A stretch of DNA of 64,000 nucleotides from Isoetes taiwanensis (GCA_021234155.1 JAJEKV010000004.1:28923305-28987304); one strand, 5' to 3'; counted from the stretch's first letter, positions 13,528-24,460 are shown. The notes: generated by a model from the letters alone, not told the origin. Program-made: numbers and translations.

Positions 13528-13620
13528 CTCTGGAGCCATGTAACCAACTGTCCCCGTCTCACCAGTCATATCTTTAGGATTCTGAGCCTCTACACAGGCT
13601 ACACCAGAAGGTTTGCTGTA
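13528..13620 (-). pseudogene. Raf-like (group C MAPKKK) protein kinase, single exon relic
   Basis: The minus-strand frame reads GVACVEAQNPKDMTGETG followed by TVGYMAPE, then a good donor (GAG|GTATGG). Plant Raf-like kinases of group C have a very similar activation-loop segment just before the APE motif, with an intron near this point. The DFG motif upstream has decayed to a K-P-S-G-like stretch. The VYSFG exon expected downstream was not found. It is an isolated fragment with no activity expected. Confidence 0.65.
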
Positions 13621-13899
13621 GATCTTTTTCCAACATGGATGCACAACGTCTTCCCCCGAGGGCTTTGTTATTGGCACAAGAGCCACAACGACTGAAGAGG
13701 GTATGGCAGGAGCACTGTCAGGGGTGGTTCGCAACATGGTCTATAGACTAGCGGCCGTTGTGGCTATGCACGATGCGAGGGGCGGGTTGCACACTGAATG
13801 CGCTTTGCCACCACTACGTGGGATGCGACCACTTTCGTGCAAAGCCTAAAGCGAGCACTACTACCGCCAAGTTAATCGACCTTTGGAACATGGCCCACA

Positions 13900-14435
13900 C
13901 TAGTACTTGAAAGCGCATATATCTATGAAGAAGCGGAGAGCTATTGCCTCCGTGAGGGCGAGGGTCCCATCATCACCGAGAGGTGAAGCAGTCGTTGGAC
14001 TCTGGATGGAGGCGGAGAATCCCTCGGCATGAGAGAATATGCGGTGTTGCCACATGCGGACAATAGAGGATGAGCACCATGCTCTGCAAAGTGTCCGGCA
14101 TATCGCATATCCGAGCAACACATCTTTGATCTTAGATGCTCTCTGGCTTTTTGCATCAATTCTTTGGCATCGCCAAATGGTTGCCGCGTCTCGCATCCTA
14201 CATTTTGCAAGTCTCTACCATCGGAGAATCCCTTACGGGACAAAGGGATCGAGAGCCTACCACCGGGGTTTTCCTCCCATGTGGGGGTTTTTCATCAGTA
14301 GTAGGGACACATTATGCGATAGCATTTGTCTTTTTGGTGTGGTTTTATCTGCTTTGTGTACTGCATGTACCGTTTCATAGGTCAAGTTTGGCCTCCGCGG
14401 ACGTTAAAATATACTTCCTTCCTTCCTTCCTTCTA
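13900..14435 (+). mobile_element. LINE B: 3' fragment of a second non-LTR element
   Basis: The plus-strand frame near 14040-14100 reads CHMRTIEDEHHALQSVRHIA, which matches the C-terminal zinc-finger region of the other LINEs (their form is IEDECHAL). The element ends with ggacgttaaaatatac (14399-14414) and a (TTCC)n tail at 14414-14433. This terminal sequence differs from that of LINE A but resembles the tail of the SINE at 22629-22655. Confidence 0.7.
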
Positions 14436-15476
14436 AGATTTTGGGTAAAGGTTGTATTGGGTGATTGTCTTTTTTTTTAGTGGCTTTTATTGCAATGGTT
14501 CGTCTTGTTCTTATTTTTCTTATTTTTTTAGTTTGCTTTCTACGTTCTCGCGAGATAGGGGCCGGATTCATGCATGTGGCCACTGTTCGAATCTGGAAGT
14601 TCCTGGCCCGCGGGATGTGGCTGCAGGGGATTGCTCTGGTGGCTGGGAGAGCAGTGGTAGTTCACATGGCCATCGTTCCAGAAGATTTTCGAGTAGTTTA
14701 TAAGGTGCATGGCAGTCCATTGTTTTGCAAGCTTCTCACAGTTATGGCAGCGGAATCAGGCTCTCCTGCAGGTATATGAGTCTGCTTCAGTCTTCTAGTC
14801 GTCACGTTTTTGAGGAGGCTGGCCAGGGAGGTGTCGGGCGGCGGTCTGGATCTTGGCGTCTGGCGAGAGTAAGCGCCATTGCGAGAATCGGGGGCTTTCT
14901 TTGAAGGGTTTAAGCTCTCTGAGAATTCTAATTTTCATGGGAGCACATTTGTGGAGCAGCCGGAGCCCCTTGTGGGCGAATGCGAGGCGGGGAGGCGGTT
15001 AGAAGCGGTGGGGAAAGGATCTGGTAGGGATAAGTTGGCGATTTGTGGAGTGTCTTCGTTTGTTTGAAGATAAGGGGCCAGGCAGACAGAATTTCGGAGG
15101 AAAGAAACCTGTGTTGGCAAAGAAGGTGGTGGCCAGGGGAGGAAGAAATAAGAAGCCGAGAATGAGTTGTGGTGAGGCTATGGATGAACCTTCTAATCAG
15201 CAATTTTCATATGCCGCTTGGTATCTAATAGCATATATTCGCTTTTTATATCTCTGTGAACTATCTTCTGAGCATGTAGATAGTCCAATCTGAACATCGG
15301 CCACAAGCATGAATTCAAATGATAATGGCATGGTATTCTAGATATGAATGGTATTATACTAACACAAAATATGCTAAAATTGCCATATGAACTAGTATTG
15401 TGAACAAAGTATTAAACATTGATCACTACATAGTATTAGTAATACAAGCAACAAAATAGAAGTTCCATATCCTTAC
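14436..15476. other. Unassigned stretch, possibly transposon 5' sequence
   Basis: Overlapping plus-strand frames at 14465-14779 and 14879-15067 are G-rich and purine-biased, like the 5' part of a LINE, but show no motif I can name. 15293-15440 holds nothing recognisable. Confidence 0.3.
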
Positions 15477-15666
15477 CCCCTTGAAAGATCCAGTGCAAGT
15501 TGGATTTTCTACGCCATTTTCTTATTAGATAATTTTCTGGCGTACCATCATCAAGATACACGACAACCACACAACAAACATTCGACTTAACAGTAACAAA
15601 GCCATCCCCGTCAGATGTTGATGATGAAATCTGAATGTCAGTATTTCCCAATGAAGCTCCTATAAA
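15477..15666 (-). CDS. Orphan exon of an unidentified protein
   Basis: A 190-nt minus-strand open exon is flanked by a convincing acceptor (tccttgatgcag) and donor (gggGTAAGG). It encodes FIGASLGNTDIQISSS, then SDGDGFVTVKSN, a hydrophobic CCVVVVYLDDG strand, and a basic LIRKWRRKSNLHW segment. The composition is that of a real folded protein, but I do not recognise the family. No neighbouring exon in phase was found, so it may be part of a gene with long introns or a relic. Confidence 0.35.
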
Positions 15667-17040
15667 CTGCATCAAGGAAGAGAATGGCACAGTTTTAACA
15701 CAACCAATATTATCTTCCTGCTCACTCCCTACATTATTGTTTAAAGGGGATTATTGTTTTTTTTTTGTTTTGGATCATACCATCACTGAAATGTCTCCAT
15801 TTACACAGCTACACTTGCATCCCATGTATTTTTTACAACATACCTTAGTAACGTTGGGATCGAAAAGATGTTCTCAGTGTTGCTACATTAGCCTGAGACA
15901 TAGTTTGCTCTTCTCCCCACTCCGGCAATTTCACTGCGTTTAATGAGGGATAGATTATCTACAACACTTTGACTGACATAGAAGATTCTAATCCTAAATG
16001 GCCACTATAGGGTACCGGTGAACAAATTGCACGCCCTTTTCTAATCCAAAAAGAACTTCCTTTCCTAAGCTGCATTTACTTCCTTTACTAAGATACACAA
16101 GCTGGTCGAGAGAGGATCAACCGAGGTAAAATTCTCGCTCTACCTCGAGCATAATTTCAATGGAAGAATGTTACTCAATAGCTGATTTTTTATCGAGAAT
16201 TACGAGGTCTCATTCATGTTAAGAATCTGTTGCTTTCGAAATAGATAATATATGAGAAGGTTCTTAGAGTATACCTCTCTGGCCTTGTAGACTCTTCATA
16301 CTAGTCGACATCAAAAGAAATCTTAAAGCGCCAATATTTAACGCAAGATGTCATCAGGAACAAGAACATCATTGCCATTTTGAAAATAGTAAATTCGATG
16401 ATTGAAGCGATCGATCCTATTTCGCATCATAAACATGGATTTTGTAAATTCGGTTCTAAGAAGCAAATAAGTAGTGCCAGAAGAAAACCAAAAACACGTA
16501 CATGTATCCCCATGGATAGAGTTTTCAGTTAGGCCATTGCGCTACCAGATCAAAATCAAAATCAAGCACAAGAAAGAAACAAATCTAACATCTATCAGAT
16601 TAATCAAGAACAAAACCAAATCGATATTAGCAAAGGCACCCATAACTGCCCTGACCTGAGATTTCCTTTAGTTTCATAGCCATAGACCAGATCAAACGAT
16701 TCTAAGGTCCTCCACATGGACAAAAATCTTAGCTGGCTGCAACATGGATAACCTTAAATTGCTTCAAAGTCTCAACTCTGTTTGTGCAAACGTGCGAAAA
16801 AGGACCTAAATTGGGACCTTCGTCCAAAAAAAAAAAAGGCCCTACCAATTAAAGAATCCCCCTCCACCTTCAAAACCGGACGGAAAATGATCTTCTGGAA
16901 CCTTATAGGAACCTCACTTAGATGCCCCTAATGCAATGGGGGCACTATGGTAATTTTAAAACACAAAAAGTAAAATTATTATCAAAACTTGAGAGAAGTT
17001 TGATAGTTTTTTATTTTTGCAAATAACGTAGTCCGGTCAG
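15667..17040. other. No recognisable gene; upstream flank of the UXT gene
   Basis: AT-rich DNA with only short open frames. The UXT promoter should lie in the last few hundred bases, but I see no clear TATA box near the start. Confidence 0.4.
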
Positions 17041-17086
17041 ATCAAGGTTTTTCTGGGTTTTGAGCTTTCATGATTTTTGGTTGAAG

Positions 17087-18441
17087 ATGGCAAGTTCGGA
17101 GGATAAGAGCTTGAAAATTCAGCAATACGAGGCTTTTGTAGACCAACGTTTGAAGCCTGATTTGGTCAAGGCAACTGCTAGCCGGTACAATTTTTACGAA
17201 TTTCTTGCGGACTTAGTTTCTTCTGTGTACTGTTCTTCTTGCTGAGCATGTTATGAATGCGCGACTTTTTCTTCTTTGTAATGGTATTGTTCCTGAGCAT
17301 GTTATGAATGCGTGGTTTTTTCTTTTTTGTAGTGTTGTTATTCCTGAGCATGTTTTGAATGCGTTTGCAGAGATGAAGTGTTGGAGCAGCTTAAAGTTTT
17401 GTATCCAAATACTGCACTTAGTACCAGGATCCTTTGGGTTGCATTTGCAATTTTTGTGTAATTACTGACTTCTAACACTCTTAAAAACTCACAATATCCT
17501 TAACTATATGCTCATGATAGCTCCGACTTAGCTAAAAACATCAAGCTGCTAGAGAAAAATAGGCTGTCAAAGCTTAGGACAAAGATCAATCTTGGGTCTG
17601 AAATCTATGTGCAGGCAGAAGTGTAAGTGATTATTTTAAAATGCATTTGATTTTAATGTTCCTTTGTTTTCTTGGTTTCCTGGTTCAAATTGTTTGCTTT
17701 ATTACCGTCTCTCGTTTTTAGTTTCAAGAAGCTGATCAGGCTTGTCGATGAGCAGTCAAAAGTCAGGTATTCTGATAAGGCAAACAGAACTAATCACAAG
17801 CGTAGTAATGAGAAAGCTTAGAAACATAAGAAAATTGGTCTAAAATAACCTGACAGTTGGTATAAGCATTGTAGCACACCTCTTTGCATTGGGACGCTCA
17901 GGACTGGCTGTGCATGTTTTTGTATTTGACATGAATGCATGTTCGTGAAAATTGAATGCTTGTTACTATGATGTCTTACAAATATTAGAGTTCAACGTGT
18001 ACATGAATAAAGAGCTATATGATTTGTTAATCCTTATTCTGCTTCTTTCAGGCCAGATACCTCACGCATATTTGTCGACATAGGTCTCGGTTTCCATGTT
18101 GAATTTACATGGTCTGAAGCATTAAAATTCGTCTCTGTTAAGGAAAGCCTTTTAAAAAGGTATCTTACATTAATCTGTTGGATTTCTTTACTTGCATAAC
18201 ATTGGAAGTATAACTAGCAGAAATCTTGCCTGTGACATGTTCATTCATCATTCTGTGAATCTGTATAGGCAAGTGGAAGAGCACACAAGGCAAATATCAT
18301 ATATCAAAGCACAAATAAAATTGGTAATATATATTTTTTCCTTTGCTGTGGAAATTTAGATTATAATCTTATGATATCTGTTGTGTTGTATAGGTCTGTG
18401 AAGGCATTCGAGAACTCATGAATTTTCCAGCTGCGCAGTAG
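17087..18441 (+). CDS. UXT: UXT/ART-27-like prefoldin-family protein, six exons, intact
   Basis: The exons are 17087-17184, 17371-17400, 17521-17622, 18052-18159, 18269-18323 and 18394-18441. All junctions are GT-AG, and together they give 441 nt, or 146 residues plus a stop, in one frame. UXT is an alpha-type prefoldin-like subunit that works with R2TP/URI-type chaperone complexes. The order of landmarks fits: an N-terminal helix (YEAFVDQRLKPDLVKA, residues 14-29), QLKVFSDLAKNIKLLEKN, the beta-hairpin region LGSEIYVQAEVPDTSRIFVD, GLGFHVEFTWSEAL, and a C-terminal coiled coil ending in KAQIKLVCEGIRELM. The length is close to that of plant and animal UXT. The ATG is the first one before the conserved helix. 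It is the only gene here with no break. Its second intron is short and the third is 429 bp. Confidence 0.93.
17722..17766 (+). other. Possible 45-nt cassette exon inside UXT intron 3
   Basis: A 45-nt segment lies between an AG acceptor (ctcgtttttag) and a GTAT donor. If included after exon 3 it gives a TGA stop after a few codons, so it would act as a poison exon. The splice signals could occur by chance. Confidence 0.25.
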
Positions 18442-18879
18442 ATCATTCAATCTTTGGGAATTTTAATTATATCCATATTGCTCGTGGACATCAAAGCTGA
18501 TTAAGCTTGCTGCGATGATTATATTCTTAGTTTCAGAAGGTTGAAATGGGTCTCATCTGAATGTCTTATCAAGTCAAGAGTTTTAATTAGCTTACCTTGT
18601 ACGGATTGATGTGAACAATGCCCGGTCACAAAGCAGACACGATACTGAGGGATGGAGTCTACAAAGGATTATAGGATATATGTCTGTCAATGAATTCCTT
18701 GTGAGGTTAATATTGTTATCCAAATTAATATGCTATTAAGAAGGTAGCTAATAATTCAAAGTTTTCTTCATTCCGCAAGTGGATAACTAGAAACTCTATA
18801 CCTTGACAAGTATCAAGATATTTAATGTCAGGGATGAAATGCTTACTAAGCACATAGGAGTCTCTGCAGTAAATCCTTG
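18442..18879. other. UXT 3' flank, no feature recognised
   Basis: This is expected to contain the UXT 3' UTR and polyadenylation region. No further gene is supported. Confidence 0.4.
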
Positions 18880-19425
18880 GTCATCAGCACACCGGCATTG
18901 TAAGACCAACAAACTTTTTGAAGCTCAAGTTGTCTTTCAACAAATAATTGAATGTGGGTGCAATCAAATGTAATTACTTACAGCTCTATTTTTAATGGGT
19001 TTTGTAAGGTAAATGAACTCCGAATGGCTTGTGCAGTTCTAGATTTAACTATTACAAACAAGTGCAATCCAGATTTTGTCATGTACAACACTTTGAATGA
19101 TGCATTCCGCAAGGTGAACAAAGATGTTGTCACCTACAACACTTTGATTGATGCATTCTGTAAGTGACTGAGGCCCCTAAGTACATGGGCCGCATGGTTG
19201 AAGGTGGTGGTAATCCTGCTGTTTTTACATACAGTGCCCTTGTCGATGGGCTTTTAGAGCAAATGATGTTGATATAGCTCGTGCTATTTTCCATAAGATG
19301 ATTGCATAAGGTTGCCACCCAGATATTGTGACATATAGCTCTCTTATAAATGTTCTATGCAAGGCAAACCTGATAAGTGAGGCTGACGCCCTGTATGCAT
19401 TGTCTAATTTGGAGTAACCGTGGGC
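18880..19425 (+). pseudogene. Pentatricopeptide-repeat (PPR) gene relic
   Basis: Several 35-residue PPR units can be read, but in different frames: CKTNKLFEAQVVFQQIIECG (18898 on), NVITYSSIFNGFCKVNELRM (18965 on), FVMYNTL, DVVTYNTLIDAFCK (19121-19165), VFTYSALVDGLL and HPDIVTYSSLINVLCKANLI (19315-19375). The xxxTYNTLIxAFCK pattern is characteristic of P-class PPR proteins, which bind organellar RNA. There is a stop after ALVDGLL, another before GCHPDI and frame changes elsewhere. No start and no targeting peptide are visible, so this is a fragment of a dead copy. The three adjacent VTYN/TLND-type units look internally duplicated. Confidence 0.85.
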
Positions 19426-19744
19426 ATTGGATTGCATCGATGTAAGTTACAGACCACTGCAAAGAAAGCTAACAGAATAGTGCCACCAAGGGAAAGAGTT
19501 GAGCATTTTCTAATAGCTGGTGATGACATTAGGGTGCTATTGTGCGCTGGACATCTCATTTTTAAGTGCTCTATTAACAGGTAGACGCTTCAGAGACTTG
19601 AGAGTACAACGTCCATGTTTGGTCTAAAATCTGCCTCATACTGTAACGGTGCAGCGACTTCTCCCATCTGCCAATACAAGCATAGGCATGATAAATTTCT
19701 GAGACAAATTTACAGGCCAATACAAACATATTGATTTATCGTTT
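19426..19744. other. No feature recognised between PPR relic and copia element
   Basis: No open frame or repeat recognised. No copia 5' LTR is present here. Confidence 0.4.
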
Positions 19745-19756
19745 TTGTTCTGCAGC

Positions 19757-21893
19757 CCAGCTCCTCAAGGTCTTCTAGAAATTGATGCTGTTACAAGGAA
19801 ATTGGTGGTTAGTTGCTGTGTTACATTCGATGAGTATGGCATGGAGGCCACAAGTTTCTTTCGCCAATGCGCTGATGCAGGTATGTTTCAACCTCCTGCC
19901 CACTCTTTTTTATGGCTTGAATTGGATCAATCTCAGCCACAATCCTCTGATTTCGTTGCTTCGCCTTCTATCCCACATCTATCACCATCTGTCCCACCTA
20001 CCCAGCATCTCCCTTTACCTCCATCTGCTCCATCCTCCCAAAATCTCAATTTATCGCAATCTGATCCCTCTCCTTCTCCTGTTCCTTTATCATCTTCTCC
20101 TTTGCCATCTGCTTCCTCTCCACCCCTGCGCAGGACCTCTCGTGCTCCCAAACCTACATCTTGCTATCTCACATACTGGTCATCTTCCTCTCATTCTGAT
20201 TCCTCTAATCTAGCAGAACTTCGCCACCATCAAGACCACTTTGAACAACAATATCCTCAATGGTGGCTCACTGATCCTGAAGACACATGCGCCAGTGCAC
20301 AATTTTCTCATGAACTGATCAAGCCTCTCATGGTCCAGCAAGCTCTCACAGGTTCCAATGCAGCTGAATGGATACAAGCTATGACCGAGGAAATGTCATC
20401 TATGGCAGCTACTTCAGCATGGACACTTACTGAGCTGCCCTTAGGGCGTAAAGCAGTTGGATGCAAATGGATTTTCAAGATCAAAACCCGTCTAAATAAT
20501 TCTATTGGTAGATTTCGTGCTCGTCTGGTTGCTTGTGGCTTCATTCAACAGCAAGGCGTTGATTATGATGAGACCTTCTCATCGGTCGCCAAGCTTACAT
20601 CTATCAGGACTATCTTAGCTCTTGCTGCGCAAGAGGATCTTGAAATCCATTAAATGGATGTCAAGTCTGCATTCTTGAATGGTAAGTTACAGGAGGAAAT
20701 TTATATGACACATCCCGAAGCCTTTTCTGATCCTGCTACTTTTCATCTTGCGTGTAAGCTGAATCGCATATTATATGGCCTCAAACAAAGCCCAAGGACC
20801 TGGTATAACACGCTAGATGCTTTTTTCAAAGGCCTTGGTTTCCATCAATGTGCCACAGAATGGAAGGTGTATGCCAAGCATTCCCTGCTTCTCATTATCA
20901 TTGTGTATATTGATGATCTCATTCTAGTCTCCAAGAGTTTCAGCCACATGCAAGATCTCAAACAGAAGCTGGTATCCACCTTTAGTATGACTGATCGTGG
21001 GGACATAATATCTTGCTTAGGCCTTCAAGTTGTTCGTCATCATCAATCCAGATTCATGTTCTTGCATCAAGAAAAGGCCATCCTCAATCTCTATGACAGA
21101 TTTGGTTTTCTTGAGCACTCCTTGAAAGATACACCAGCAGCTCTTAACCCTCTCAACATCAAGCTTACTTCTGCCACACCTCCAATGGTCAGCTCAAGAC
21201 ATGATGTTGCAGCCATAGTAGGAGCAGTCAGTCGTTTCATGGCCACTCCAGGGCCTGAGAATTGGAAAGCCACTAAACGGATTATTCGCTATCTTCGGGG
21301 TACTGCCAGCATGGTTCTTCTTTACGGGCCAGATTCTAACGATCCTCATGTATCTCTTGTTGGTTTTGTGGACTTTGATTGGGCAGGGGACTATGACTCT
21401 CGACTCTCTACTACAGGGTTCTGTCCTCCTTCTTCGGTGCTGCAGTTACATGGAGCAAACGTCATTTGCCCTTTCTTCATGTGAAGCAGAGTATATGGCC
21501 ACTTCAGCAGCGGCTCAAGAGGCCATTTGACTACGACAGTTTTTATCAGAAATTAGATACACTCAAGCAAGACCAACAATCATGTATAATGGTAATCAGA
21601 GCAGTATCTCTTTGACCGACAATCCTATCGTGCACAAATGCTTCAAGCACATCAACATGCATCACCATTTTACAAGGGAACGAGTTCACAATAGCAGCAT
21701 CTCTATGCAGTATTTGCCTACCAAACAAATGCCGGCTGATATGCTTACAAAGCTTTTGAGTGTGGATCAGTTTCAACGCCATAGAACCACTCTTGGTCTC
21801 CAGCTTCTGAGTCGAGTGGGAGGGATACACAGTAGCACTAGTTTCATTCACATTTTGTTGGTTTTCGATTTTTCTAGAACTTTTGAGATTTAG
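19757..21893 (+). pseudogene. Copia polyprotein fragment: spacer, RT and RNase H
   Basis: A Ser/Pro-rich spacer (19920-20130) leads into the RT start WIQAMTEEMSSM and GCKWIFKIKTR. EIH then meets an in-frame TAA at 20651 (most likely a CAA codon mutated C to T), followed directly by MDVKSAFLNGKLQEEIYM. LYGLKQSPRTWY and the catalytic VYIDDLI box (about 20905) are intact. After RMATPGPENWKATKRIIRYL the frame shifts near 21470. ALSSCEAEYMATSAAAQEAI then appears in another frame and ends at a stop. The RNase H end continues as MYNGNQSSISLTDNP and MPADMLTKLL to 21893. Confidence 0.9.
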
Positions 21894-21941
21894 TAGCAAC
21901 ACTTAACTCAGAAGGCTTCACTTCTGAGCTGGATGGGGGAG

Positions 21942-22140
21942 TGTTGGAGCAGGTTCAGCTCATCAAGGTGAACTAATAATGAAGGTGTACTAAATTTAGA
22001 AACCACTCCTCCTACATGGACTATACGTTGTAACCGTAACAAGAGTATGAATAGATGATCAAACCCAAGAAAAGTTTACCTGGGAATTCTAATTTCTGTG
22101 CATTCTTGCTTTCTTGCCTTGATCTTAAAACCTTGACACA
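21942..22140 (+). repeat. Copia 3' LTR
   Basis: It starts with TGTTGG directly after the polypurine tract and ends with ...CCTTGACACA. The length of about 199 bp is short but within the range of copia LTRs. No second copy lies in the window. Confidence 0.8.
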
Positions 22141-22384
22141 GACCTGATTCTAAATGTTGCCTCAAAAGCAAGTTCTGTCGGGCTGGCAAATTTTGCACAG
22201 CTGCGACCATTCTCTCCATCTAAATTACTGGTGCACCGGACCCTCTTCAAAATGCCACCCAGATTTGAGGTCCTGCTCCGATCAGGACTGTCCCGACGGA
22301 AGTTCGTGCAGTATTTGCACCAAAAACATCCCGCCCATTTTCCACTGCACTACTGGTGGCTATCTGGATGCTGATAACTTGTTG

Positions 22385-22660
22385 GCAAAATGGAAAGAGT
22401 GTTGGGTTGGAAGTGGGAGGTCACGGGTTCAAAATTGGGCGAATGTAAAAGATGATCTTAAATGCGTCTGGGCGTTTAGTCTAGTGGTAACACACTAGGT
22501 CTAGCAACTATAGGTCTCGAGTTCGAGACCGCCCAGAATCGCACTCTGAACTGTTGGGTGTCAAGTTGGGCCCTGCAATGTAGTGTGGTGTGTGGTCACA
22601 TGTCCAGTTGGATGCTGCCTAGTGGCGTGACGTTAAAATACTATCTATCTATCATATGTA
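22385..22660 (+). mobile_element. Dimeric tRNA-derived SINE with LINE-like tail
   Basis: Two tRNA-like units follow each other. The first (22390-22440) has an A-box-like tggaaagagtgttgggttgg and a B-box-like cgggttcaaaa. The second (22470-22536) has tagtctagtggtaacaca and gagttcgagaccgccc. The 3' end reads gtgacgttaaaatac followed by (TATC)n at 22641-22655, which resembles the end of LINE B at 14399-14433. Neither unit folds as a clean tRNA, so this is a SINE and not a tRNA gene. Confidence 0.65.
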
Positions 22661-23354
22661 TTCCTCCACTAAAAATATTAGTTTGTATTTCTACTGCGAG
22701 CCTACCTATACAGCCTAATAATAATGTGCTTGGCATACGTAGCCTATATGATTTCTTAAGAACTCTGTTGTCTACAAGAAATGCCATGTGTGGTTTTCTG
22801 TTTAATTTTTCCAAGTGTGGTTTTAACGTGACACTAGGGCGGATATATTATAGATATGCCTGTGGTTTAAACATATCCACATTTGATATTAAAGGTGCTC
22901 GATGCAGGCATTTAGAAGATTTTACTAGGCAAATTAATGTAAATAAGAAATTTATCGCGGCGGCCAATGCCGCCGGGAACATTTCTCTTTCTCCACTCCT
23001 CGCCGCGAATATTTTTCTTTCTCGACTCCCCATCAAAATCAATTAATATATATACAATCACATGAGCAACGTTTCTACATGTATGTACATAATGATTGAT
23101 GGATAATATTATAGCTAATTGCAAAACTTCAACAATGTAACACATTGGCAAAATGTGTACCTTGAATGCAAGGAATGAAGCAAGGGCGAAACCCTCATAT
23201 TAATACTTTAATTGCTTTCATTGTGATAAAATGCTAGGAACTATCTTCTATTTATAGGATGGAAGTCCCTTTAGTCAATAATCAAAGGCTTATCTTTACG
23301 CCACATATAATATCATAACATATATATGTTCTTATGTTTGTCCTACTCAATCTG

Positions 23355-23640
23355 ACCGTTGATCCGAGATCCTACGCCTCACGTGGCTTTGGGACGTATC
23401 GTACGGCCCAGATGGCTTGGGAGTTTGTATCCGATTATATGTAAGCGATCATACGGTCCAGGTTGATTTGATCTTGATCGTCGGTCTGAGATCCTACGGC
23501 TCACGTTGCTTTGGCACACATCCTACGGTGCACATGACTTTGGGAATTATATGTAATAGATCCTATGGCTCATGTTACGTGAGATCTCGACCCTTGATCG
23601 GATCCAAGATCCTACGGCCCATGTTGAATGCTCATCCCTT
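23355..23640. repeat. Tandem repeat, ~120-bp unit, about 2.3 copies
   Basis: The phrase gagatcctacg (or aagatcctacgg) starts units near 23366, 23487 and 23607. It is followed each time by ctcacgt or cccatgt, and in the first two by a ggctttggg-like phrase. Within units, cctacggctcac-like words recur, so the repeat has an internal substructure. Confidence 0.65.
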
Positions 23641-23750
23641 AGGAAAAGGCTTTTAAAATTTTTATGTTATGTGGGGGATTCAAAACCTAGCCATTGACCT
23701 CCCAGCCCCCCATTCTAACCACTAGACCAAGCATTAATTCCATGAATGGT
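23640..23750 (-). repeat. tRNA-like fragment (SINE-like)
   Basis: Read on the minus strand, the stretch contains tggtctagtggttagaatgg (A-box-like) and aggttttgaatccc (B-box-like) about 40 bp apart. This arrangement is that of a tRNA-derived SINE head. No clear tail was seen. Confidence 0.5.
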
Positions 23751-23817
23751 TTGTGTTTCAAATATACTTAAGGGTAATATGCCATTAAGATAAAATAGCC
23801 TATAACATTCTAGCTAG

Positions 23818-23885
23818 TTCAAGAAGGTTCTAGAATGTTCTGGAAGGCTCTAGAAAGTTCTAGAATCTTCTAGAAACTTCTAGAA
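23818..23885. promoter_or_regulatory. Array of seven 10-bp phased heat-shock-element units
   Basis: Seven successive 10-bp units follow TTCnnGAAnn with almost no deviation (ttcaagaagg, ttctagaatg, ttctggaagg, ctctagaaag, ttctagaatc, ttctagaaac, ttctagaaca). Alternating nTTCn and nGAAn blocks at this spacing are the consensus for heat-shock factor trimers. Degenerate units continue at 23930-24090. The array lies about 560 bp upstream of the minus-strand TATA box at 23257. Confidence 0.7.
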
Positions 23886-24460
23886 CATAAGAGAATCTAG
23901 GGGGGATCTAAGAAAATTCTTCCGAAAGTTCTAAATTGTTCGAATAAGTTTTAGAATGTTCTAGAATGTAGGGGAATCTACGGGAATGTAAGGAAATCTA
24001 GGGAAATACTTCCAGAAAGTTCTAGAATATATTGAAAGTCTTAGAATGTTCCAGAAAGTCTTAGAATGTTCTAAAAAGTTCTAGAATGTAAAGGAATCCA
24101 GAAGAATCTAATAAAATATAAGAACATCTTATAAAATGCAAGAGAATCTAGGAAAATATTTACAAGCCTAAGGGAATCTCTTAAAATTTGGGGAATCTAA
24201 AGGAATCTTCATAAAATTTAAGGGAATCTAAGAAAATGTTGATGAAATCTTAGAGTATCTAAGGGAATCTTTATAGAATCTCTTTGAATCTCATGTAATG
24301 TAAGGGAACCTGGGACAATCTCATAAAATTTAGAGATTCGAGAGGGAATCTTATAAAATTTAGAGAAATGCTCACGAACCCTCAAAGAGAACCTTGGTAG
24401 AATCTTAGAGAATCTATGAATTTAGAGTATTCTCAAGAGATTCTTTTACAAGAACTTGCA
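23886..24460. repeat. Degenerate short-period repeats (ttctagaa and gggaatcta words)
   Basis: The first part repeats ttctagaatg-like words at about 10-bp spacing. The later part (24100-24440) repeats agggaatcta/ataaaatttaa-like words. It looks like a decaying minisatellite that grew from the heat-shock-element-like unit. Confidence 0.6.

Larger units (their letters stand above)
19750..22140 (+). mobile_element. Ty1/copia retrotransposon, 5'-truncated, with 3' LTR
   Basis: The element begins abruptly in the spacer between integrase and RT and lacks the 5' LTR, gag, protease and integrase core. RT, RNase H, a polypurine tract (gatgggggag, 21932-21941) and one LTR (TGTTGGAGC...ACACA, 21942-22140, about 199 bp) follow in the standard copia order. 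Lesions include a TAA at 20651-20653 where EIHQMDVK is expected and a frameshift near 21470. It cannot move by itself. Confidence 0.92.

Noticed and set aside
17378-17391. Copia LTR start inside UXT exon 2 (gtgttggagcag)
   Set aside because: The 12-bp match to the LTR start at 21941 does not extend, and the sequence is needed to code the conserved VLEQLK of UXT.
20651-20653. Boundary between two separate copia genes
   Set aside because: The TAA sits inside the RT motif where EIHQMDVKSAFLNG is one continuous conserved stretch, so it is a nonsense mutation.
22468-22540. A functional tRNA gene
   Set aside because: A- and B-box-like words exist, but acceptor, anticodon and T stems do not pair properly, and a SINE-type tail follows.
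23886-24460. CRISPR-like array
   Set aside because: The repeats are short, degenerate and continuous without unique spacers of constant length.
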